DNA of 64,000 nt. Source: Chionis minor (lineage: Eukaryota; Chordata; Aves; Charadriiformes; Chionididae). Below are positions 26,082-38,338 of this stretch, piece by piece (positions within the stretch are counted from its first letter, which is position 1; each line of letters begins with the position of its first letter). The notes under the pieces are model-generated. The model made no database searches. It had not been told where the DNA came from and saw only the letters and a program-made list of their open reading frames with translations. Location of the stretch: positions 124,625 through 188,624 of the forward strand of contig VZSF01001924.1 in the NCBI GenBank assembly GCA_013398295.1, read 5' to 3'. The position numbers were made by a program, and so were the translations under genes.

Positions 26082-27090
26082 CTTCCACATGTGCCCACTT
26101 TTTGACCCTGTACAGGTCCCTCTGGATGGCATCCTGTCCCTCACGAGTGTCAACTGCACCACCCAGCTTGGTGTCACCTGCAAACTTGCTGACAGTGCAC
26201 TCAATCCCACTGTCTATGTCATTGATGAAGTTATTAAACAGTACTGGTCCTAATATGGACCCTTGAGGGACACCACTTGTTGTTGATCTCCATCTGAACA
26301 TTGAGCCATTGACCACCACCCTCTGGATGTGACCATCCAACCAATCCCTCATCCACTGAACAGTGCACCCATCAAATACATGTTTCTCCAATTAAGAGAG
26401 AGGGAAGTTGTGGGGTACCATGTCAAAGGCCTTGCAGAAGTCCAGATAGACATGTGTAGCTCTTCCTGTGTCTGCTGATATAGTCACTCCACCATAGAAG
26501 GCCACTAGATTGGTCAGGGAGGATTTGCCCCTAGAGAAGCCACACGGGCTGTCTCAAATCACCTCCCCATCCTCCATGTGCCTTAGTATAGCCTCTGGGA
26601 GGAGCTGTTCCATGATCTTCCCAGGCACAGAGGTGAGGCTGACAGGTCGGTAGTTCCCAGGATCCTCCTTTCTACGTTTTTTTAAAAAGGGTGAAGTGTT
26701 TCCCTTTTTCTAGTCACTGGGGACTTCACCTGACTGCTGTGATTTTTCAAATATTATGGAGAGTGGCCTGGCAACTACATCTGCCAGTTCCCTCAGGACT
26801 CCAGGATGCATCTCGTCAGATCACATAGACTTCTGCATGTTCAGATTCCTCAGGTGGTCACGAACCTGATCTTCTCTTACAGTGGGAAGGACTTTGCTCT
26901 TCTGGTCTCTGTCACCATTTTGCAGTCCATCCACTCGAGAGGTGTGGGGAGAGAGGTTGCCAGTGAAAACTGAGGCAAAAATATTGTTGAGTACCTCAGC
27001 CTTCTCCTTGTTATTGTTACCAGTTTGCCAGTCTTGCTCATCAGGAGGTATGCTTTCTTTGACCTTCCTTTTCTGGCTGACATACCTGAT
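26077..27090 (-). mobile_element. older CR1 LINE, 5' (RT) part of the split copy
   Basis: Antisense RT-coding sequence that continues the piece at 24021-24847. From right to left it encodes, in shifting frames: a 'RYVSQKRKVKES' linker (near 27085), 'EKAEVLNNIFASVF', the WRKANVTP-like fingers region, motif A near 26450, '[15 protein letters not shown]', then 'FAGDTKLGG' (26173-26184) and '[20 protein letters not shown]' at the joint. The first catalytic aspartate of the FADD box is glycine. It overlaps in content with the younger copy (RT palm present in both), which proves two separate insertions. The endonuclease and 5' end are absent, so this element was itself 5'-truncated at about 27090. 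Confidence 0.88.
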
Positions 27091-27424
27091 TTCTAAAGTA
27101 GGAGCTTATTTTTCAATGATGACATATTACAGATATGGTGTGACTTGACTCTGATCGTGGAAGAGAATTTGGGAAAGCTCAGTCTAGGAATAACAGTACT
27201 GCAGCTGTAAGTAGATAGGTTATTTACAATAGTTTTACAATCTTGTTTACTCTTTAGCTGGGAGTATCTATAATTATTTGCTTATAAAAATAGCTACAAA
27301 ATATCTTCTGATTTTTTCCCCACTAAAATTTAGACTATGAAGTCATTTTAGCTTTTCTCTTTTCTTTGTTTTCTTTCTTGAACACGTTGACTTAGTCATT
27401 CTCAAATATTTTGAAAAGATCTTT
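27091..27424. other. AT-rich spacer
   Basis: No recognised element. It separates the nested CR1 locus from an older CR1 tip. Confidence 0.4.
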
Positions 27425-27500
27425 TCTGTTGGCACTATTAGAGGCAAATTTCAGGGTTGGATGGACTAGAGGTCCAACCCAGCATTTCTTATTTTCTGGG
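27425..27500 (+). mobile_element. old CR1/L3-type LINE, 3' tip
   Basis: 'ggttggatggactagaggtc' followed by 'caacccagcatttcttattt' matches the 3' end of old amniote CR1 families (GGATGGACC..GGTCTGACCCAGCATGGC..TTCTTATGTTC). Only some 75 bp are recognisable. The 117-codon frame at 27411-27764 starts in it and has no family features. Confidence 0.55.
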
Positions 27501-30500
27501 TCCATATTATCCCCTTGGTCAATCATTCTGTACTTTCATATCAGTGTCCTTGCTTTTGTCAGTTTTGATGTGTGCAAATTTTATGCCCACTCTCACTTCT
27601 GTTTCAGCTTATTTTTTGTCATAAGGAATGATTTTTTTCCAAACCTGTGCACTGGTTTATCATTTTCTCCTCATCTATATCTTCCACAAAAAGGATGTCT
27701 GCGGAGACATATAGCAAGGTATACATGGGTGGCAAGGAACTATATTGCATTACCCACGCTGTAATATAGAATAGAAAGATCCGTCAAGGTATATGGCTTG
27801 TCTAAATAAATTGTAGGATCATGTGATCCATTTGTTATGTTTTGGAGGGCTACACATTTATTTACTGCCACTAGTAATGGTTTTATTAAAACAAACAATG
27901 GAGTATTTTGGAATTTATTGTAGTTACCTGTGGGTGTTAGTGTTACATTTTTATTTCACAGGTTTACAGTTACATCTGTACTTGATTTGAATGACTAAAA
28001 TACAAATATACCTTTCTATAAAATGCAAAACTATGTTACAGTTCGATTTTTGTATGTTTCAGTCAGCACCCTGTACTGTCTTCTAAGTCAGTTCATTTGC
28101 TGATGGAAAATTGACATGTATTTTCACTTTCCAGAGGTATTTCAAGAACTGCAAATCCTGATTTTTCTGAAACAGATGTTTCAAAATATAATTGAATTTC
28201 TCATCAAGATAATTCAAATCAAGTGCAAAGGAGGAGGAAGCTCAGTTAAAGTAGCTTTTCTGCTGGTTGTATCACAGTTATATAATGCAAAAAAATCACT
28301 TAAATTTTTACATTTATATTTTTTTTTCTGCCTGTGGCATTGGTTGCAGTATAACATAAGGTAACAGAGTGTTTTGGTCTTTTAGACGAATACATACTTT
28401 GCTCCATAGAATATTAAACTGGATTACATTTTCTTTTGCAGAACTATCCAAAATGGCAGCAAATGAAAATGCAATGTTAGAAATGGGAAATGTCCCGCTT
28501 TTAGGGATAACTTTTTAAAAATAATAACTTTTGAGAAACTTTATTTCCTTTGGGCTGCTACTCAGCTACTTGAAAATCAAATTTCTTAATTTTATCTTTA
28601 GAGAGCACACCAAATCCAAGGCTTATGCTGAGGTATGGTATTATTAAACAGATCAATGTACTGGAATTGTAATGTTATGGACACTGAATGCAAAACTTTA
28701 TATATAAGAAGCTCAGCTAAACTGGGGACAAGGCACAAGTTAGCTATATCTAGCTATTTGTTTAGCTTCCTATGTGTCCTAACTGCAGGTGGCTTTGTCT
28801 TTGTTTTCAAGAGCAATAGAGCATGGGTAAATTACTCTTAGATTAAGCAATCTTTTTTTTAAATCAGCTTTTGAACTGGTGGCCAAAACCTTTTTTTCTT
28901 GTAGCTCAACTTATTTTTACAGAATTTGCAGGTTTGGGGGATTGAGGGCAGATACAGCTCTTCCAATAAAGTTGGGATAGGTAAATCAATATGTTCTAGC
29001 GCTAGCTGAAGTTGGCAGTGGATATGATGACAGCCTATGAAATCAGTCTTTATTTCATTGACATCTGCATAGGGTTTCCAGAGCCCATTTATGATGTCAT
29101 GGTTTTCCTCCAGTCCAGTTCTTGTTTCATGGAAAGCTGGAACTCAGGTTGTAACCTCTGGATGATTTCCTCATGACTGATTTCTGTCTTCCACCATTTG
29201 CTCCAAGGCATAAAGTGCTTTAATGCCTCTTTTGGCTGTGTGTATGGTAGATTTTGGCAAAAGAGGCTCTCTCTTTTCTTCCCTTTATAGGAAATCACTC
29301 CTACTTCTTTCAGCCCTTTGCTCTTCACTATTTTCAGTCATTATCAAACCTTCTTTTCATTGCTTTTCATTTCAAGGGATGTCAAAATAATTATCAGTTA
29401 GATATTCTGATTCATTTTTTTTTCATCTTGCTGTCTATTACACATAAACTGTTAATATACGCACATTTTTTTCCCTTACTACTAGGTTCCCTGTTGATTA
29501 ATTAATTTCCTTTCTCTCTCCTATTTTATCCTGTTTTACTACAATAAATTTGTATTAAACAATTTTATAGCTGCAGTACTTCATAGTTATTTATGCTTGA
29601 CTGTGCAGTTTTCTTCCACATGTGTGCATTTGCTTTTACTCTGGAGAAGTCTGTTTTTCATAACTCCAATGTTTTTCAAGCTAAACAAATAATTGATGGT
29701 GTCTTCTTATTGGCTAGCACAATTAATTTGGCTGAACTCCCCACAAATCAATATATCCCTCTTTTGTATTGCAAACATGCAGGTTTTTCTTTTCTGGCTA
29801 TTGATATTCTCCTGCTCTCAGGGGTTTCAGTGCTCAGTATTTTCAAACTATTTGCCAATAATAAAGACAAAGAAATACAGTACGTTGCAGCACTTCAGCT
29901 GGTATAGGAACATGCTCAGACATATATGAAATGTAATAAGGAAAAACATGAAAGGGTGTGATTCACTGTTGCCCTGTCCCGCAGTACTAACTTAAGAGAT
30001 TTTGCTTATTAATGCTAAATGAAGCCATTTGGTAGAACATCTGAGGTAAGCAGAAATCATATACTCTGGGGTTTATCTACATTAAATGTGAAATTATCCA
30101 CTTTTACTTATCACAACTAAGTTTTCTCTAGCACAAGCCAGGTAATTTCAGTTCTTCACTGAGTTCCTTGAAAAAGTATTATCAAAAATATTTTTTTCCC
30201 TTAAAATATAAAAGAAACAATGTGGATTAAGGATTGTTTTAGACTGAAGAAAATAGGTAGGGATGAGACACTAATAGCCATGGAAAATAAAGTGCTGTAT
30301 GTGTAAAGAAGCAAATACCTTCTGTTTGATTACATACTCCGGACAGTGACGCACTTATTCTTGGCATGAAAGAATTAGTTTCAAATCACTTCAGGACTCT
30401 AAGCTCTGCTAAAAGGTACCCTGGAGTAAACTTCTGTTAAGTTTACTTTGTGGATTATTGAAATATTTATTTATGGAGTGGCGTAGGACAGATTCTTCAA

Positions 30501-33500
30501 AATCATGAAGAGGCCACCCTTCCAGGTTTGGGAGGTTGCTGCCATTAGACGATTCCCAAGGGCCTGTGGGAAGCCAAATGCTCCCTTGAGCACCTTTATG
30601 AGTGATCACAGAGAATGCATTATAAAAATACATGTTCCAGTGTATGTGTGTCTGTGCGTTTGTGTAACACATATTTGAGAGAGCAAAACTAGATGATATC
30701 CTATGTATGGAGTTGCAGGCTTGTAAGAAAGAAAAAAAAAGAATATTCAGCGTTGTGAAATCTCATAATATGTGCATTCTTTAACCTCACAGCTCTAAAA
30801 AACAGATCAAAGCCTTCCACTTCTAAAGGATAGAAGAGGCCATAGTAATATTAACCACCTCCCTTCAGATCTTCTGTGACAAACCCTTACTTTTGTTATC
30901 TTACTGAACCGTTACTTTTTCGTGTAATTACTATGCTTCCTCACCATGAGGCCCTATGCTTGATGCTATGTGTTACAAGACAAGACCTACACAACTAGCT
31001 GAAATTCACTACCTACTTATTTAATCTAGTTTTCTTTGTTGCGGTAATTCTCATCAGTCTCTGTGTAGCTTTGCTGCTTTGATGATTCACTCTGTTGCAG
31101 CTTGGAGAACATCTGCAGTAATCAAAAACTGAAGAAGGGTACTAGGTTTTTGTTGCTTCCAGTTTATGAAAATTGCAGCTGACACTGTAATTTTGTCAAC
31201 TGAGAGAATTAGACACCTGAAATATTGCTAGGAGGATCAATACTCAAGCAGGTACAGCTTGTGAAGTTACTGAACTGAAGTAATTTTTGGAAATTACATT
31301 TTACTAGCTGTAAAAAGTGGAAAATGAAATAAAAATGTACCATTTCCAGGTGGTAGGTTGGTTATTATTAGAGCACTAGCATACCATACAGCTCTCTAGA
31401 AATGTGTAGCCTATAAATGGATCATATTCTGCTAATTCTGGAAAAAGTTTTCATGTAAAAATAGTTGTGATGAGATGCAAGATTTCTTTATACTTGCTTT
31501 TTAGTCTTGCAAAGGCATTTAGAGAAGTAGCTGCAATAGCATGTGCCTTTAAAACACTAAGAATCCCGTTTGATGTAGAGAAAAGGGATCTGAATAGTTT
31601 TTAACAAACTGTCCTTTCTGACATTATTTTTCACAGTACATTAGATACCATCTCTTTCCTGTTATAATATCTCTTTATAACTAGCCTATAAAACAGATGA
31701 AATTTGTTGCAGTGGGATGCTTTTCATTTCTTTGCTGCCAGACTTCATGTGACAATTCTTCCTCTACTTTCCCTAGTGATTTTGACTACAGAAGAGATAA
31801 AACACTATGGGAAAGATGAAAAAAAACCCAAACCAAAAAACAAAACTACCCCAGAACTTAAAGGAACTCAGAATGCAAATAGACCATTTTTGGTGTATAC
31901 CTAGTTAACTTATAAATAAGAATTTTCTGTGATGCTTCATAATATAGAATCAAGTAGCACAGACTGCTTTTCTTTTCTGAAGGATCAACTTTATTATATT
32001 CACTTTCCACAAACTTTACAGAAGAGGTGTTAAGATGGAGAACATTTGTGGTTGGCCCAAGGTCATACTGGAATTCTAACCTTCTGAATCATGATCACTC
32101 TGCCAAACTAAAGATAATTTTTCGTTTTCAACAGTTAAAAAAAAAAACAACAAAGGACAATAATGTGAAAATGCAAATGTCTCAGTTATTATCATGGAGT
32201 ATTTTTGTTTTGAAACAAAGTTTTGTGATCTGCGTGCTTTTCAGTGGTTCAGAAACACTGTGTACACAGAGGTTATTACTTAGGAAATTCTGCAGAGTAA
32301 ATGTTAATGGCTTAATTTTTGAGAGAAGAAAAATTGATGTTGTGATTGTCCAGTCCACAATACCGGCATCTGAAGAAATAGTTTGACTTCCTACACAGCA
32401 GTTCTTCAGATTTTGCTTAGAAAGATGAGTGTAGTTGAAATAGGCATTATATTTGTTCAACGTTTGACTTCAGAAAAATATAGTTCGTTAAGGAAGAACA
32501 CAACACTGAAGAACAGCACAACAAGCCCATGTGAGTGACATAAGCTGAAGCTATACAGAAATCAAGACCACACAGCTTGATAGAGATTTACATCGATGAA
32601 GACTTTATACTGGAAGGGAAAATTGTTGGTATCTCTTTCCCATCCTCTCCCTTCTTTTTACTGCTACCTAATACTGTGCAGCATGGTGTATGACTGCAGT
32701 ACCTATTGGAGTAATCATGCTCAGACCACTCCACTAATGACACAGGAAAAAAAACATTTTAATACTAACTCATATAGGCAAATATATCAGTTGAAAATAC
32801 ACAAACACCTCTAAACATCCTTGAGTCAGACAGTGGCCTCTGAGTCTGTGGTACTCAACACAAGAAGACCTCCATGGAGGTCAACATTAAAGGAAGGGCT
32901 ATTCCATTGTGTTTGTAGCAACCTCCACCACATTATAGGGGGTCACAGATTCCCTGAAGATGGCTAATTCTGGCAACTTGGATAATGCCATGATGAATTT
33001 TTTAAGTTGCTCCAAAGGCAGTATGGGAATCAAGTGTGAAAGGCTGAACCTGAAACTTGAAGCCTGAGCTTTATCCCCCAGATTTGACAATGCCCTTCTA
33101 TTCTCATCTCCTGTCAATGGAGTAAAACCTAAGTATCTTTGACTAGAAGAAAATGGGATATTTGTTGTATCATGTGATTCTTGAATTGATTCCTGTAATG
33201 AATTTGAGGAAAAAAGATTGCCTAGGAAATAGACAATATTAGTTACAATACTTTGAATGTGCCTGTAATAACAACCACAACATGATTAAACTATGATTTT
33301 TAATCTAATTTGGACAGGGTTTGGCTACAGTGCATTTGCTACCAGAATAGCAGCAGAGGAGCACCAGCCTGCCTTGTTTCCACACTGGCTCTCCATTGAT
33401 CTTACCTGTTTATTCAGCAACCAGATCAAGACATGAAAAGCAGGAATTATTTTAGCTTTGGTTTACATGAAATTTTGATCTAGGATGTTCCCTAGTTGCA

Positions 33501-34674
33501 CTGATTTAAGCTTTGGCTCTTAGAAGCTATTTTAGCCCAGTTTGGACTTAAGCAGATTATTAATAAAAATAGTTTGGCATGGTCAGTGTGGTCATTTGTT
33601 TTCAGCACAGATTTCTTGCCGTAGTAATCTGTGGCAGTCATGTCATGTTCAGATAGTTTTAACGATTTTGAAGAACAGTTCTTTAAAGCCATTTAGGTGT
33701 TATCCCATCAGATGTGAATCTGGAAATGGCTTCTAGCACACCACTAGTGAACGTACTAAATAAAGCAGAGACTAGCAAAATGCTTGTCAGCATGCCAGTC
33801 TTCTGGAACGTCCAAGTGCTGGTTTTGTGGTGTGTAACTCAGCTTTAAAATTGCCCTAACAACATAGGCAGGAAAATACATCGATGTCTTCTGCAGCAGG
33901 TATTACTGGCCTCTGAAGAGTCAAGAACAGAAACTACAGTTCTATTCCTTATTTGAAGTCTACTCTCAAATACAGTACTATGTGCCTAATACACATCATG
34001 AGCCATGCTTCCATCTGGCGGGATAGATACTGTAGCCTGTGTCTCCTTCGGTGAATTACTGCTATTTCATTACTCAAACATCTAGCAATTTTTCACTGTC
34101 TGCTGCATGCCTGTCCTCCTTCACTAATTCCTCCAGAAAAGCACTGTTTTCAAGTAATTTTCTGGATCTCCCAGATTTTCAGGATCATTAGTAACTTTTT
34201 CTACAGCTCTTATTGATACTTCCTTACCCAAAATGAGACTACCAAGAGTATGAGGTCTTCCAGACCAGTTATACTGCAACTAGCAAAAGGCAAATTGAGA
34301 TAATTACAGAAATTTTATTATCCAATATACAATGTTTTTCTGTAGCTTTACTAATAAAGTCTTTAAAAATAAGTCTACTAATAAAGTATGTTTCAGGGGC
34401 TGAAAACATACTTTTTGTCTAGATGAAGAATGTATTGAGGTCCTGCAATTAAGGAAGCATTTCAGCAACTTTTTGGGGGAAGGGGGAGCCAGAAGGCAAT
34501 CCAAAGAGCAGTGGGGAAGAAGCAGCCTCTGAAGGGATGTGTCATCTTACGCTATGAGTATGTTACAATTCACAAGAAAGTTTATTCGATCCTATGAACC
34601 TAGCATGTATCATAGTAATAGGTTGGACCCTGTGGGCTGGAACATTCACATATTATTTAAATAAATATTATTAA
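27501..34674. other. long AT-rich noncoding stretch, no gene seen
   Basis: Seven kilobases hold no element or exon that I can identify. The longest frames (29593-29907 plus, 32027-32386 plus, 32182-32460 minus) overlap one another on opposite strands or lack any motif. The last ~50 bp become ATT/TAA-rich toward the assembly gap. Confidence 0.45.
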
Positions 34675-34813
34675 NNNNNNNNNNNNNNNNNNNNNNNNNN
34701 NNNNNNNNNNNNNNNNNNNNNNNNNNNNNNNNNNNNNNNNNNNNNNNNNNNNNNNNNNNNNNNNNNNNNNNNNNNNNNNNNNNNNNNNNNNNNNNNNNNN
34801 NNNNNNNNNNNNN
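34675..34813. other. assembly gap (139 N)
   Basis: A run of 139 N. Both flanks are ATT/TAA-rich: 'aaataaatattattaa' on the left and 'aatattattaataataata' on the right. The hidden sequence is therefore likely to be an (ATT)n-type microsatellite that short reads could not cross. The true length need not be 139. Confidence 0.98.
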
Positions 34814-37029
34814 AATATTATTAATAATAATATTTTTTAAAAACTTATACTTCTTTAGATAAAGGGTTTATTTATCCTGGATCTATGCAGAGAAATTTGA
34901 CATCCTCATGAAAATTATTCATTAAAGAGTTAAGCAAAATTTAAAATACTTTGGGCTTGATTCAAATAGTCCTAACTCCTAAACTCAGCACCTTATACTC
35001 ATTTGGTGTAAGTTCATATAGCTGTCAACGTAGCTGTGCTGTGCTAATTTGCTGCAGCTGATGATCTGGCCTACAGTGCTCTGCTTTGGATGAAAACAAT
35101 AACGATTCTGGCACCATCTAAAATTCTTTATTATTCGATTTACTTAACTTGCTTTCAATTAACCAGACCAACTTGTCTTGGGGCAACAGAAATGAACCTT
35201 AGACTCAGGGAAAACGTGTGATTTGCTCCCCACTTCACCTTCGTGGGATGACACTGCGGTCTGTAGTCTGTGTTGTCACAACATGCCTGTCTCTTGCTGT
35301 CTGTCTTTATTATGGTCGCAGCAGCATGCACTGTTCATAGCTGCACACTCAATTACTTGTACAGACAAAACTAAGTAACGAAAAGGCCTGCTGCCACGGT
35401 GTAATTAATCCTCTGGAGTCCCATAGGCTACAAGCAACGGCACAAAAAGCTGACTAATGTGCCAAAGTACGCATATATCGTGGTATGCAACACAATCAGT
35501 TGTCTGCAGGTATTTGTATACTTAATCATTAATTGTCCTTTATCTTATAGCAGAAGTGAACTCTTCTTAGCTTGGAATAACTTGGAAACCACTGTTCATC
35601 ACCTGCATATTTTCACAGTGTAATGTGTATTTCTAGCCTCTTGATGTACTTCGTCTTCCCATTAAACATTACAGGGCAACACCCTCACCTCATGAGAACA
35701 TGAAGAGAGCAATTTTTTATCAACCCTCTTGAGTCTGATTTTCATTTTCCTTTGTATATTACCTTCAGCAAACTTTCTAAAAAATGAATTTTCTATCAAC
35801 AATAATTAAATTCAAAAGTCCACATTAAACACTTTGGACTGAAGCAAGTCAAGTACTAAAAATACGATGAAAAGAAAATAAACTTTCCATTTTCTTGATA
35901 AGGATCTGACCTTTGGTGTGTAATAACCACACACGGTGACAGATGACCTAAGCTGTATACCTCTACACATAATAATGACAGATTTGTTTAGATTTTTTGT
36001 GACATTAGGCAAACTATGCAATGATAAACATGCTGCTAATATAGAGGGTACGTTTTTACATTTTCTTGAAAAAGCATGATTTTTTTCTCCTTTAATTTAG
36101 CACTAAAGAAAATAAATGAATGTTTTGTGCCTATAGTCATGATTCATAAATGGGTAGTACTCTTATTCAAAATACACTACTATTTTTCTCAATTAAAATG
36201 CAGTAATGTTTGATGAATTTTGTAGAACTTTGTGTGAAAAGAAACAGATACACTTGAGGTGAAAGGAGAGCTCTTTCTTCAGAAAAACATAAGCTCACAG
36301 CAATGCTTTATTCTTAATTGGTATAACAATGTTGTAAGAATTTCAATTACAATGGGACTCTGGAGTCCACTGAAGTCAGCCAACCAATGATATATATTTA
36401 AGGAGGAAAAAAAAAGGAGATCTTTGGAATACAACTTTGAAATATATCTTTGAAAAGACCAAATCAGCAAGAACCTGTCTTGGGAGCAGAAAGAAAGGGG
36501 ATAAAAGGAGGATTGCTGAACTCTAAACCAAATTGCATTTTCTAAAGGGTATGAAAATCAACACCACTGAAGAAAAAGAAAATAAAAACACAATTAGAGT
36601 CTTGATGGCAAAGGTGGAAGGAGTTGTACAGATTACCAATATTAGGTCTTTATGTCAAACTAACCCATAGATAACTTAATAAAACGGATTATCTATTCAG
36701 ATAACTAATAGAACTAGGAGTGTTGAAATGAGCTTTGCGGGATCAGTAAAGCTTTGATACATAGGACAGCTTGAGGGAGCTCCAAGGAGAGTACCTCTCA
36801 GCTCTTTCATATTGAATATTTGCTTTTGTAGCACAATACAGTGCTGATGAAATACTGTCACAAAGATTTGAAGCTATTATGAAAGAAGATTGTACACTTC
36901 ATAAAATTAAGAAGAAACCCTAACCAAACAAAACAAAAACCTCCAGATAACTTTAAAAACTGAAGTAATACAAGGGATGAAGTTAAAAAGCACAAAATGC
37001 CAGGTCAAGCCTTTGATGATCCATAGTAG
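34814..37029. other. noncoding stretch with a CpG-retaining segment (35020-35560)
   Basis: No exon or repeat is identified with confidence. Between 35029 and 35480 there are 12 CpG dinucleotides, far more than in neighbouring DNA, together with 'gtgtaattaatcctctgg' and 'aatcattaattgtcc' words. That composition suits a conserved regulatory element, though alignment is needed. The part at 36480-37029 could be further decayed CR1 sequence leading into the next element, but I cannot align it. Confidence 0.4.
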
Positions 37030-37625
37030 GAAGTTTTGTTTGAAGCTCAGTGACCATTACCTGTATATGGCACATAGGCCATACGATCTACAGGCTGAGT
37101 TAGAGCTGACAAAAGGATTCAGTTCTGAAATGCAAAATTTTGTTCTGAATTGAATCAAAAGACCTAACAAAAATAGGAAGTGGTAGTGCTGCTGTGTAAG
37201 ACCCAGGTAAGACCTCCTCTTCAAAATCCTGATCACATGCATTCCAGAAACATAAACTGAGTCTGGAACAGCCCAGGAGAAGGGCTACTGAGGTGGTTAA
37301 GTGAATGGAGAACCTGACTTTTAGAAGAGCTTAGCTTGATTAGCCAAGCAAACGAAAGTTGAGAAGGGGTATATATTTGTTTACAAATACTCAAAGAAAG
37401 GAGAAAGGCTGTTTAAACTAAAGAATCATTTTGGCACAAGAACAGATTGGTATAAACTAGCTATGAATAAATCCAGGCTGAAAATTAGATTAATGTTGCT
37501 GACCAATGGAGCACTCAGATTTTGGATCTGCTCTCCGAGACTACTAGGATGAAACAATTTAGCTGTTTTTAAGCTGGAGATAATAAAATGTGGTATGCGT
37601 GATAGCAGGGCTTGATGCCTACTGT
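37030..37625 (+). mobile_element. ancient CR1 LINE, RT C-terminus and 3' region
   Basis: Sense orientation. Around 37190-37240 the codons read 'LCKTQVRPPLQNPDH', matching the [15 protein letters not shown] block of CR1 RT. At about 37268-37310 they read 'EQPRRRATEVVK', then a stop, then 'MEN', matching [15 protein letters not shown]. Further on, 'tttggcacaagaacagattg' and 'tataaactagctatgaataa' match the 3' coding end of old amniote CR1 families, followed by 'ctgctctccgagactac'. No frame is intact and no octamer tail is seen. Much older than the other CR1 copies here. Confidence 0.7.
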
Positions 37626-38107
37626 CAACTAAAGCTTTTCCATTTCTCTTTTTCTCAGTTCTTAGGAATTTATTTCATACATCTTCTACTCAACACACAA
37701 AGAATCACCAGCAATTTAAATAGAGCAAATTTTCCTTTTGGAGCCCTTTTTAATTTTGGAGTTACTAATTATACTTTGTGTTAGAATGTCAGTAGTCATT
37801 AACGTTCAGATCTGCAAAGAGACCAAGGTATAGCAAAGGGTAATTTTAAAGCTCTGGTTCATAACTTGCAAATCTGATGAAAGTAACTGACTGTTTATAT
37901 TTAAATCTGAGTCATCTCCTGTGCTGCAGTGATTAAAGCACTACAGTTCCACTGAAGAGAAAACTGTGGTGCATTCCTGTGTGCACCTCTTAGGGTGTTA
38001 TCATCTGATTTGTCTGTTCCTTTTAAAATCAGACACTAGAAATTGTGGTCATTAAAAAAGGATGCCTTGAGTTTTCTTTTTTATACACACAGAGGCTTTT
38101 TCTATTC
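37626..38107. other. AT-rich spacer, no gene seen
   Basis: No repeat or exon is recognised between two CR1 copies. Confidence 0.4.
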
Positions 38108-38338
38108 TCAGTGTGGTTGGAGGTCACCTCCTCCAGCATCCTGTTCAAATCAAGGTCAACTCCCAGGTTGCAGCATAACCTTGGTCTTGGCTCAGAGCTT
38201 TGTCTATTTGAGCTCTGGAACATCTCTGAAGATGGACATTCAACAGCCTCCCTGGCGGTTCTGTGTAACAGGGAACCTGACATGGTGTTTAACTACCTTC
38301 TTGAAGAAGAATTTTTCCTTGTATCTAATTGTCAGGGT
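38108..38338 (-). mobile_element. CR1 LINE, 3' untranslated fragment
   Basis: The plus strand reads as the antisense of a CR1 3' end: 'ggttggaggtcacctcctcc', 'gcatcctgttcaaatcaagg', 'gatggacattcaacagcctc', then 'gaagaatttttccttgtatc'. The octamer tail is lost or replaced at the left. On the right, the match stops abruptly at about 38338, where a GC-rich block begins. The copy is either 5'-truncated there or interrupted. Confidence 0.75.
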
